From Poa pratensis (taxonomy: Eukaryota > Streptophyta > Magnoliopsida > Poales > Poaceae), in assembly GCA_947311845.1 (NCBI GenBank), contig CAMZMU010000111.1:20407528-20471527 (forward strand): a stretch of DNA of 64,000 bases, given 5' to 3'. The position numbers were made by a program, and so were the translations under genes. Positions within the stretch are counted from its first letter, which is position 1; the number at the start of each line of letters is the position of its first letter. A model generated the notes under the pieces. The model made no database searches, was not told the origin of the DNA, and worked only from the letters and a program-made list of their open reading frames with translations. Positions 21,165 to 31,233 of this stretch are shown in pieces.

Positions 21165-23869
21165 ATGGATGCACGGATGCGATGGATGTACGGCGAACGA
21201 CGCAGTTCCGATTTTATTGCAGGCCTGCATAAATTTATCGATGTGGCTGAGGCAAACAAAGTGGATAATTTTATGCCTTGTCCATGTGTTGACTGTCGGA
21301 ACGTCAGGGAGTACTCTAACTCGAAAACCATTCAAGACCACGTGCTTCGGAGAGGTTTCATGCCCAGCTATAATTGTTGGACCAAGCACGGAGAAAGAGG
21401 GGTTAGGATGGAAGACAATGAAGAAGAGAGGATGATGACAACTATCCTATGTTCCCTGAAGAATACGGTGATACTGTAATGGAAGACGTTGAAGAAGAAG
21501 GAGGTGAACATCGGGCATCAGATGAGCCCGCTGATGGTCTTGGTCGGGTCATTTCTGATGCAAAGCGAGAATGCGATACAGAAAAGGAGAAGCTAAAGTT
21601 GGAGGCCATGCTAGAGGATCACAAAAAGTTGCTGTACCCAAATTGCGAAGATGGCAGCACAAAGCTCGGTACCACACTGGAACTGCTGAAATGGAAGGCA
21701 GAGACTGGTTTTCTGACAAGGGATTTGAGAAGTTACTGAAAATAATGAAGCCGAAGCTTCCAAAGGATAACGAATTGCCCGAGACTACATACGAAGCAAA
21801 GAAGGCTATCTGCCCTCTAGGATTAGATGTGCAGAAGATACATGCATGCATTAATGACTGCATCCTGTACCGCGGTGAGGAGTACGAGAATATGGATAAA
21901 TGCCCGGTATGCAATGCACTGCGGTACAAGATCAGACAAGATGACCCTGGTGATGTTGAGGGCGATGACGAGCCCCCCCGGAAGAGGGTTCCTGCTAAGG
22001 TGATGTGGTATGCTCCTATAATACCACGGTTGAAACGTCTGTTCAGAAACAAAGAGCATGCCAGGTTGTTGCGATGGCACAAAGAAGAGCGTAAGAAAGA
22101 CGGGAAGTTGAGACACCCCGCCGATGGGTCCCAGTGGAGAAAAATCGACAGAGAGTTCCCGACATTTTCAGATGACGCAAGGAACTTAAGATTTGGTCTA
22201 AGTACAGACTTTAATCCTTTTGGGGAGCAGAGCTCAGTCACAGCACTTGGCCCGTGACTCTATGTATCTACAACCTTCCTCCTTGGTTGTGCATGAAGCG
22301 GAAGTTCATTATGATGCCAGTGCTCATCCAAGGCCCGAAGCAACCCGGCAACGACATTGATGTGTACCTAAGGCCATTAGTTGATGAACTTTTGCAGTTG
22401 TGGTCCGAACCAGGTGTACGTGTGTGGGATGAGCACAAACAACAGGAATTTGACCTACGAGCGTTGCTGTTCGTAACCATCAATGATTGGCCTGCTCTTA
22501 GTAACATTTCAGGACAGTCAAACAAGGGATACAATGCATGCACGCACTGTTTAGATAAGACTGAAAGTACACATTTGGAAAAACAAGAATGTGTACCTGG
22601 GTCATCATTTCTTCCGAACAATCATGCCGTAAGAAAGAAAGGCAAGCATTTCAACGGTGAGGCAGATCGCCGGAAGAAGCCTAACCTCCCTGATGGTGAT
22701 GTTATATATGACATGGTCAAGGATTTAGAAGTAATCTTTGGAAAGGGTCCTGGCAGTCTATCTGTTCCGAATGACGCTGACAACACGCCCATGTGGAAGA
22801 AGAAATCTATATTTTGGGAGCTACCCTATTGGAAAGTCCTAGAGGTCCGGTCTTCAATCGACGTGATGCACGTGACGAAGAATCTTTGCGTGAACCTGCT
22901 AGGCTTCCTGGGCGTGTATGGGAAGACAAAAGATACACCAGAAGCACGGGAGGACCAGCAACGTATGAAAGACCCATACAACAAGCAGACGGATAAAGGG
23001 CGTCAATACTTAAGCAGCTACGCTCTTACCAAAGCAGAGAAGGAAATCTTTTTTGAATGCCTGAGCAGTATCAAGGTCCCGGCTGGCTTCTCGTCAAATA
23101 TAAAGGGAATAATAAATATGGCAGAGAAAAAATTCCAGAACCTGAAGTCTCATGATTGCCACGTGATTATGACGCAGTTGCTTCCGGTTGCATTGAGGGG
23201 GCTTCTACCGGAAAATGTTCGAGTACCCATTGTGAAGCTATGTGCATTCCTCAATGCAATATCTCAGAAGGTCATCGATCCAGTAAGTCTACAAGTACAG
23301 AAGGCTGTGGTCCAATGTCTTGTCAGCTTCGAGTTGGTGTTCCCCCCATCATTCTTCAATATTATGACGCATCTCCTGGTTCACCTAGTCGACGAGATTG
23401 CCATTCTCGGTCCTGTATTTCTACACAATATGTTCCCCTTCGAGAGGTTCATGGGAGTCTTGAAGAAATATGTTCATAACCGTGCTAGGCCAGAAGGAAG
23501 CATCTCAAGGGCTATGGAACAGAGGAGGTCATTGAGTTCTGTGTTGACTTTATTCCTGACCTTAAGCCGATTGGTGTTCCTGAATCGCGGCATGAGGGGA
23601 GACTGAGTGGAAAAGGCACGCTAGGAAAGAAAGCAATGATATGTAGGGACGGGCATTCTTTAACTCAAGCACACTACACAGTTCTACAAAGTTCCACCTT
23701 CGTGGCTCCGTATATCGAGGAACACAAGAATTATGTACGCTCCAAGAACCCGGGGAAGGCTGACTCCTGGATTAAAGAAAAACACATGGAGACTTTCGGC
23801 AGTTGGTTGCGATTACAGCTCATGAATGACACCACTGTCGGAGATCAGCTCTACTTGTTGGCCGCGTGA
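21165..23869 (+). pseudogene. TNP2-type CACTA transposase pseudogene
   Basis: The protein would cut and move the element in the nucleus. ATG at 21165 follows a GCAG acceptor and starts MDARMRWMYGERRSSDFI, the transposase-associated zinc-finger domain (CPCVDCRNV). The TNP2 core follows, with STDFNPFGEQSS near 22200 and YNLPPWLCMKRKF near 22270. Next are SSIDVMHVTKNLCVN near 22855 and the C-terminal LPVALRGLLPENVR and MFPFERFMGVLKKYVHNRA region. Frameshifts near 21705, 22240 and 23510 break the frame, as shown by continuation of family sequence in the next frame. The CDS stops at 23869 in LYLLAA, where an LTR begins, so the C-terminus is missing. Confidence 0.88.
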
Positions 23870-24699
23870 TACGTGCGTTTTATATCATCATTTATACAAC
23901 TTATATTATCATATTAGAATATTATTGGCATTGTTATATCATTGTTTTTACATGTTTTAGATGATTTATGGGACTTTCATACAAAGTCCCTATTTTTGGT
24001 ATTTAATTTCTGGGAGGCAGAAAACCTCCTTTTTCTTATTTTTAATGTTTCAGGAGCTACAGGGACCCAAATAAGAAAAGGAAAATTGCACAGCTGGTTT
24101 TTCATCGGGAGAACAGCAGTGGGAAGAAGATCGAAGGGAGGACAGCCACGAGGCCCAAAAGAGGGGGGCCCACGTGGCCAGATTCTTTGGCCGCGTGGGG
24201 CCCATCATCCGGAGCCTCGGGCACTTCCTTGCTCGGGCTTTTTAACACGCCTTCGTCTCGCCCGAAAAGTTACGCCCTAATTTTCCCAAGTCCATCCGAG
24301 GCCGCGGCGGCGGCGAAAGTCCTGATTCCCTCCGAGGGGGTCATATCCTGCTGCTCCGGAGCTCCAGAGAAGGGGGAAATCATCGTCATCGTCATCACCT
24401 CTCCTCCTTGGCGTGGGAGGAGGCCTCTACATCATCACCATCACCAAGACCAGCACCATCTCCATCATCATCTCCGTGATCCACTCCGTTCCCCTCGTAG
24501 TTTGAGAGTTGCTATACCCTAGATACTTGTCTTGCGCTACTATTCATGTTTGTGATTGAGTCCTTGTCATTATTTGGAGGTGAAGTTATATTTTCAGATT
24601 GTGTTGTACCACTTATGCCACTGAATATCATTATGTTTGCACGTTTTGAGTAGTTCCCGTATGTTCCTGAGGGCATAGGATGAATTGGCAATGATTTAT

Positions 24700-26153
24700 G
24701 GGAGCGACTAGCGTGAGCACGCGCGCCCGCGCGGAGCCTGGCGCGCGAGCGAGACCAGCGCGAGAGCTGCTCCCTGCCATCCACGTGGCACGCTGATAGC
24801 AGTGCGCGAAATCCATCCTCACGCGACGCGCGCGGGTCTCGTGCACGTCTGCTGGTGCCAACGAGTTATCTCCCAGCGAGCCAGCTGAATCGATCCAGGT
24901 GCGTGCTTGCCTGGTTAGCTTAGTACGTAATTTTTTTTTTCAACGGTGGTACTACAAAGTCTACCAAGTGCATCAAAAAAAGTATGCACTGCCTCACGAG
25001 ATATTTTGTTGGGTGTATTTTTTAGTGCACTGGCTCAGATAGCAGTGCACCAAAAAAGAGAAGGCAGTGCACTGCAAAAGAGAACGCAGTGCAGGCCTCA
25101 TCCGAGGTAGTGCACCGCAAAGGAGAAGGCAGGGCACAGCCTCATCCGAGGCAGTGCACCACAAAAAAGAGAAGGCAGTGCACACCAAAAAAGAGAAGGC
25201 AGTGCACAACAAAAGAGAAGGCAGTGCACTGCCCATCCGTGACAGTGCATCGCAAAAGAGAAGGCAGTGCACTGCCCATCCGAGGCAGTGCACCGCAAAA
25301 AGGGAAGGCAGTGCAGACCAAAAAAGAGAAGGCAGTGCACTGCCTATCCGTGGCAGTGCACCGCAAAAAGAGAAGGCAGTGCACTGCCCATCCAAGGCAG
25401 TGCACCGCAAAAGAGAAGGCAGTGCACTGTCCATCCGAGGCAGTGCACCGCAGAAAGAGAAGACAGTGCACACCAAAAAAGAGAAGGCAGTGCACAACAA
25501 AAGAGAAGACAGTGCACTGCCCATCCGTGGCAGTGCACCGCAAAAAGAGAAGGCAGAGCACTGCCCATCCAAGGCAGTGCACCGCAAAAGAGAAGGCAGT
25601 GCACTGTCCATCCGAGTCAGTGCACCGCAGAAAGAGAAGGCAGTGCACAGTCCGTCCGAGGCAGTGCACCGCAAAAAAGAGAAGGCAATGTACTGCCCCA
25701 TCCGATGCAGTGCACTATAAACAGAGAAGACATTGCACTACACCCCAGACAAAAAATAGGCAGTGCAACCTGCACACTCCGGGCAGTGCACAAAAAAAGT
25801 TCGACGAAACATATCAACATGGGATCTAGTTTTGAAGATCTCAACGCGACAAACCCATCCCCGAAAACGGATCGTGATTTGGAAACTCGGTTCGAAAGAT
25901 ATTTCATTTTTTATCTTCAAACTAAAAATGAAAAAGAGAATCAGCTGGCTACCATTCCCTTCACCGTACTAGACACGCACATATGCATGCACAGCCAGCA
26001 ACGAGCAACGCACCACCAGCCAACACGTGGCAAGCAGGGAAAGGATGCGCGGAGGAAAAGCACGCACCACTGCACCACGCTCTGCCACGTGCTGGCACCA
26101 CATGCGACGCGGAGCGTGCTCCCAGGGAGCGCGCGCTTTTTCTAGTATTTTCG
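24700..26153. mobile_element. Non-autonomous Mutator-like element (MULE) with 9-bp target duplication
   Basis: ATGATTTAT is repeated exactly at 24691-24699 and 26154-26162, a 9-bp duplication diagnostic of Mutator-like elements. The ends are partly inverse: GGGAGCGACTAGCGTGAGCA at the left, and at the right a sequence whose complement holds ATACTAG, AAAAAGC and GCGCGC in the same order. No transposase is encoded. More than half of the element is a minisatellite (25043-25795). Right of it, 25800-26150 is unique sequence rich in CACGTGG-type words. Confidence 0.75.
25043..25795. repeat. GGCAGTGCA minisatellite inside the MULE
   Basis: About 35 copies of a roughly 22-bp half-unit built on GGCAGTGCAC, separated by AAAAGAGAA or by CATCCGAG. 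They pair into longer units of about 43 bp (for example GGCAGTGCACTGCCCATCC then GGCAGTGCACCGCAAAAGAG). GCAGTGCACTGC is palindromic, so each unit can form a small hairpin. The array is nearly stop-free in several frames on both strands, which gives long but probably meaningless ORFs. Confidence 0.85.
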
Positions 26154-26811
26154 ATGATTTATATATGACATGTGTTGATATTTTGTCTAGTGTTTATCTT
26201 TTTATGTGATTCTATGATATTGTTGTGCGAACGTCGACTGCACAACACTTCACCTATATGGGCTCATAGGAGAACACTGTAGTGTAATGAATTGAGGGAG
26301 ACTTGGGGGGACATGTAAACCTGAGACCGAGTCATGAAGTTGCATTATGAGGGTATTAATATCGGGGACCTTAGAGTGTAATGCTATGGTGGGACTTTAT
26401 GTCTTAATAATTCTTTTGCAGTCATTTATAGTTTATTTATTTAGCTATACCTAACAATGGCTCCGTCCAAAGAAGATTAAAACTTGACAAGATATTCAAC
26501 GTGTTGTTTAATAAATCTCTATGTCTAGCAGTATCCATGCCGCCCTCGGGAACGTTTTCCACATATAAGTTACACATCACTTGAGCTTGTCCTCTTGCCT
26601 CATAGAGGATTGGGCTTTCTCTCTTTGAGAGCTTTTTACTTGCTATCATTTATGTTCAGCAATTTTACTTTCTTGCAACTATACAATCAAAAATCCCAAA
26701 AACACTTGCATCTTTCATTGTTTTATTTATCATTCTTGCTAACCAATACCTTCAGCTCCTCGTGGGTTCGACAACCTTTTCTAATCGAAAGGTACTACAA
26801 TTGATCTCCTG

Positions 26812-27092
26812 CACTTTTCATGTTGAAAGTCTTTTCAGATTCAAAATTATGCAATAAATATTTGTTAATGCATTTTTAATTGAAAATAGCAAAATGGTTA
26901 ATAGTTTGTATAGTTAGAATAATTATTTTAGAAAACAGAAAATGGTTTCAGATTATTTATTCAAATTTAAACACTTTTCATGTTGAAAGTCTTTTCAGAT
27001 TCAAAATTATGCAATAAATATTTGTTAATGCATTTTTAATTGAAAATAGCAAAATGGTTAATAGTTTGTATAGTTAGAATAAATATTTTAGA
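26812..27092 (+). repeat. 160-bp direct duplication in the CACTA interior
   Basis: CACTTTTCATGTTGAAAGTC starts at 26812 and again at 26972. The following 110-120 bp (AT-rich, with ATTGAAAATAGCAAAATGG) are almost identical in both copies. The first copy starts exactly where the nested LTR ends. Confidence 0.85.
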
Positions 27093-27232
27093 AAACATAA
27101 AATGATTAGTTATTCAAAATGAATTATCATTTCAAAACCATTTGAAATTCATATTCAAACACCTAAATAAGAAAAAAAAGACGGGAACAACATTCAGAAC
27201 TGAAAAGTTTGAAATAAATTTGAAAAAGGACT

Positions 27233-27385
27233 CATTAGTCCCGGTTTATACCAAGAACTGGGACTAATAACCCATGTACGCGCCAAGCAAAACTGGCATT
27301 AAATGACCATGGCATTAGTCCCGGTTCCTCCCACCAACCGGGACTAATGCCTCAATAGTCCCGGTTCGTGGGAGGAACCGGGACA
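27233..27385 (+). repeat. Internal cluster of CACTA subterminal-type repeats
   Basis: ATTAGTCCCGGTT and inverse ACCGGGACTAAT words recur about six times, including inverted pairs around 27316-27385. The same words line the two ends of the element, but here they lie about 3.8 kb inside the right end with no CACTA terminus nearby. They precede a GC-rich 5' leader-like region (27400-27720) and the second ORF, so they may mark its promoter or the join of two elements. Confidence 0.75.
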
Positions 27386-28440
27386 AATGAGTCCTGATAC
27401 TTAACCGTGGAGGCCCTTCTTCCTCCCCCATTCGCCGCGCGAGGAACGAGATCGAGAGGAGCCGCCGCACGCCGTCAGGCTGCCCGCCCGCCGCCCCGCC
27501 GGTGCCCCGCAGCGTCTCTCCCCGCACGCCGCCCGCCCGCGCCTCCGCCCCCGTGGAGCAGCCCGCCTCCGCGCCCGAGCAGCCCGCCGCCGTCGCGCGT
27601 CCTCTCCGCCTCCTCCTCCGCCGTCGTCGCCCTCCCCGCCTCCGGCCGCCTCTGCCCCCGTGGAGCAGCCTGACGCCGTCGCCCCCGCACGCCACGCCCG
27701 CGCCGCCGGTAGGCGCCTTCTCGGCCCATTTATTTATTTATTTTTCCTCCTCTTCCAAATTTATGAATTAGCAGAAAATTTCAAACCTGTAGGCATGTTA
27801 TAAAATTCATAACTTGAGATTTATATGTCCAAATAAATCGAATCAAAATTCTATGGATAGCTTATGAAATTGTCTGTCCAACCCCACTGGGCATACCCTA
27901 ATTGGGTTAATAACAAATGAGTAGTATTTAAAATGCTACAGAGGGTTTAAATCACCAAATTGTTTGTTTCTGATGCTCTATTAATCCAAATGGAGTAGAT
28001 CTAATTTTGTCAACTTAGTACTGTGATCACTTAGCTTCCCTAATTTTTGTAGAATTAATTAAGCAACATAATTTGTTTAGCATTAGATTGAAGTTAGCAA
28101 ACCCTTCTGTACTATAACAACCCTCCCCTCTCAATTGCTTTAAATTTTTAGGATTTGTTTTGCTTAATTAGTTTTTTTTAAATCTGATACAATGTTTTTA
28201 AATTTTTAGGTAGTGTTTAGGATTAATTTGATACACATGGAGACAATGTTTTTAGGTAGTGTTTAGGATTAATTTTTAGGCAGTGTTTAGGATTAATTTG
28301 ATACACTTGAAAATTTGATACAATGTTTTTAAAATTTGATACAATGGTTTTAAACTTTTCATATTTGTGTGCATTGGATATCAACCAATATTGATTGCGC
28401 ATTTTCTCCACCATGTGTGATTTGGATATTGCCGAATAGA
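27386..28440. other. CACTA interior: GC-rich leader, then AT-rich intron-like DNA
   Basis: 27400-27710 is very GC-rich (CGCCGCCC type) and could be the 5' leader or first exon of the second CACTA gene; ORFs there occur in every frame. From 27720 to 28440 the DNA is AT-rich and intron-like, with short direct repeats of GTAGTGTTTAGGATTAATTT near 28210-28300. Confidence 0.45.
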
Positions 28441-30819
28441 CGCCGAGCAAGACGGATACGAGAACACCTTCGGCTACCACTACCCCGAGGACTTCGCCTA
28501 CTCTGCTGAGTTTCCAGGCAAGCACTACCCTTGCTTGTTCATATTAGATAGCTCCTACTTTTTCTGAAAATAAATAAAAGATTCTCTGACATATGGAACA
28601 AGTTACCCAACTAAAGTGATGAAAGAATTTGAGGAGCTAAACCAACTTTCCATTGCTCTCCGGTTCCACATGGCTACGCTATTGTCGGGGTGGATGAAGT
28701 GATGAAAGAATTTGAGCAGCTGAATCTGGAACACCCTGCAGGTGAAGATGGGGAGGTGGTTGAACTTGGAGAAGCCAAAAAAGGGACCATTCTATGGCCA
28801 AAGGAATTCATCGTGCTTCCAAACTGGCCGCCAATGCCATCGACTCCTCAGAGTAGCCATCCATCTTCGCCGCCGACTCACCAGTCTCCAGCGCAACAGT
28901 CCTCTTCGCCGCTGCCACCTCAGGCGCCGTCTCCGCCGCCGCGACAGTCGTCTCCGCCCACTGAGGCTCAGCGTACCACCGCTGGTACTATGAGGGGTAG
29001 CAGGAGTGGTAACCGATCACCGAAACGTAAAAGGTCGCCCCTCCCAAAAGTACCTCATAAGAATCTTCCCATAAGACCTTACGACTATACAGAAGAGGAA
29101 AATGACGCGATCGCAAATGCCCAAAATAAAGAGTGGTGGGCTAACCGGAAGAAGCCGAAAGCGCCAGAGTTCCCCGCCACCCCAGAAGAAAAAGCCGCCG
29201 TCTTCAAAATGCTGAAGACCCTTGAATAACCCCCGCCAAGGATGACACCAGACTATGACCGCTCTATTCGCAAGTCGGCTGAGGCAAATAAGCAGCGGTC
29301 GAAGAGTAGTAGTGCAAGCGGGAAATCAGTTCCCCAGCTCGGAGAACAGAAAAACCAATCGTGCCCCCCGCTCAAAGTGTTTTCCAATACCGAGGTGGGG
29401 TCGAGCAGAGGTGCAGTCGACGTCGATCCTGAGTTTGTTGCAATGTACGGAGAAGCGGCCTCTGCTCAGGGCATGTCTATTCCTCAGTACTTAGACCATT
29501 TACAAGAGTTCCAGGAAGTAGCATTCAAATACCGGCACGGGTATCCTCTCGTCAAACCTGAGTTAGTCAACGGTCTACCAACAAAAATGCGAAGATTGCA
29601 TAACTGGTACATGCGAATCTCAAAGGAAGGGGCAAACTGGATCTACGTGGGATATAAAAACGAGCATTACGGGCATGGAGATGGCGTGCTAATGATTGAA
29701 TTTTGTGAATTATTTTAGTTATACCAACAAGACGCCATCGACAAAGCTATCCTCAGTGCCTATTGTCTGTAAGTATTATTTCTGTAATTAAGTCTCTAGC
29801 TAGCTCAGCTCGTTCATTGTATGTATAATCTTACTCATCACTATATTAATTATGCAGAATGAAGATTCTCCAATGCAAAAGAGGACAAATCTATGACATT
29901 GGGTTCATTGATCCATATTTCGTTCATCAAAAAACTCTCAAAGATCATTACATCGACACAGAGAATAACTTGGTAAAGGCGTTAAGGTTTTCCGAAACCA
30001 AAAGGAAAATACTATTTCCTTACAACTACGGGTGAGTGTTACTGTCTTGTACACATTCTATTTCGCTTACTCGATGTTAAGTGTGTAATTGATAACTTAT
30101 GCGTGCGCAGATTCCACTTTATTCTGCTAATCATTAAACTTGACAAAAGAGTAGTACAAGTCATGGACTCGAAACGTAAACCCCTTGAGGAGTGGGCGGA
30201 CATGCAAGAATGCCTCCAAGGGTAATTTCAATCATTATGGCACTATATCGGCAATTTTCCGTTCATTTCCTGGTAGCAAGTAATTAATATATAACTCCTT
30301 TATTCATTTTCTTTGCCGGACAGGGCTTGGAAACGGTTCACCGCCAAGGCTAGGGGTATTTGGGAGCCGGAGCTTACATTTGAACCAGTAAATGTAAGTA
30401 CTACAAGCTAGATCCGCGCATCTCTTTGATTCTAGTTTCAATACCATTATCATGCTTGATTATTATTTTGATTGAACTCTGTTCTCGTAAAGTGTTTGAG
30501 GCAGGAACATGGGAATGATTTATGTGGATACTACGTTTGCGAGTTCATTCGCCAGACGACCCATGAGACGGGCAGTCGGTACTTAGAACAACTTGAAATA
30601 CGTAAAAAATATTCACAATTTTAGTTTATTGCCATCAATTGTGTTTAGTTTCATTCATATATATTGACCCCTTCTTTAAATTAGATCGAACGGTTGCGGG
30701 ACGGTCTTCTACCACAAAATCGCGTACGAGCAATTCAAGAGGAAATTGCGAGATTCTTAGATGCAGAGGTTCTAGATCCGAATGGAGAATACTATCGGAA
30801 GGTTGAAATGCAAGGGTGA
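28441..30819 (+). pseudogene. CACTA second ORF with ULP1-like (C48) cysteine protease domain, broken
   Basis: Many grass CACTA elements carry a second gene ending in a ULP1/SUMO-protease-like domain; its role in transposition is unknown. Here a Pro/Ser-rich, basic N-terminal part starts at 28690 (an exon at 28441-28517 may precede it) and leads to RPYDYTEEENDAIANAQ. The frame is stopped by TAA at 29227-29229, resumes in the same frame with YDRSIRKSAEANKQ, and is stopped again by TAG at 29716-29718. Exons at 29858-30031, 30111-30221, 30324-30393, 30493-30601 and 30685-30819 hold the protease. Catalytic His is at 30115-30117 (GFHFILLII), Asp at 30166-30168 (VMDSK), Gln at 30502-30504 and Cys at 30523-30525 (RQEHGNDLCGYYVC). 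All four residues survive although the gene is interrupted. Confidence 0.82.
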
Positions 30820-31036
30820 GTGTAAAAGAGATGTATATATGCATGAAACTCGTGTGTACATGTACCATTTGTAATATGTTCGACCAAGCACGACGAATGA
30901 GATGTGCGTAATATATTCATGACGATGATGTGTAATAGTGGTTACTTCATTGCTGTATGTAGTACCATCGAATTGAGTGCAAAACACAAAATAAAAAGTG
31001 CCCAAATAAATAAATGGAAAAATAAAAATCAAAACA

Positions 31037-31230
31037 TCAGTCCCGGTTCGTAATACGAACCGGGACTAAAGCTCCTCCCCCTCGGTCCAGAACAGGCCAC
31101 GTGGAGCCCCATTAGTCCCGGTTCGTGGCCGAACCGGGACTAGCATTAGTCCCGATTGGCTAGTCCCGGTTCCCGAACCGGGACTGATGGCCCAACCGAA
31201 CCGGGACTATAGGGGTGTTTCCTACTAGTG
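31037..31230 (+). repeat. Right terminal and subterminal repeats of the CACTA element
   Basis: TCAGTCCCGGTTCG, ATTAGTCCCGGTTCG and inverse forms recur about seven times from 31040. The element ends TTTCCTACTAGTG at 31230, followed by the AAG duplication. Several repeats form close inverted pairs, as at the left end. Confidence 0.88.
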
Positions 31231-31233
31231 AAG

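Larger units (their letters stand above)
23867..26813 (+). mobile_element. Gypsy-like LTR nested in the CACTA element, split by a MULE
   Basis: TGATACGTGCGTTTTATATC at 23867 has the start and composition of long Triticeae gypsy LTRs. The right part (26163-26813) ends GGGTTCGACAACC and then TTGATCTCCTGCA, typical of such LTR ends. The MULE at 24700-26153 separates the halves. Together they give an LTR of about 1.49 kb. It starts within the last transposase codons, and no target duplication is seen at the right, so the flank has probably been deleted. The family cannot be named safely from sequence alone. Confidence 0.55.
20624..31230 (+). mobile_element. CACTA (En/Spm) DNA transposon, 10.6 kb, with nested insertions
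   Basis: The left end reads CACTAGTAGAAAATGAGGC, and the right end is the inverse, TGTTTCCTACTAGTG. AAG flanks both sides (20621-20623 and 31231-31233), the 3-bp duplication of CACTA elements. Both subterminal regions carry many copies of TTAGTCCCGGTTCG in both orientations, the presumed transposase-binding repeats. Inside lie a TNP2-type transposase (21.2-23.9 kb) and a ULP1-like protease ORF (28.4-30.8 kb), both broken, and an LTR with a nested MULE (23.9-26.8 kb). The element cannot move by itself but could respond to a transposase supplied in trans. Confidence 0.93.

Noticed and set aside
25043..25795. CRISPR-like array
   Set aside because: Units are partly degenerate and lack uniform spacers, and the context is a plant MULE; CRISPR arrays are prokaryotic.
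25067..26145. Long plus- and minus-strand ORFs in the GGCAGTGCA array as real proteins
   Set aside because: They are translations of a minisatellite, open in several frames at once, with no domain and no start context.
27233..31230. A second, separate CACTA element starting at the internal repeat cluster
   Set aside because: No CACTA terminus lies near 27230, while the outer ends share an exact AAG duplication; one element is the simpler reading.
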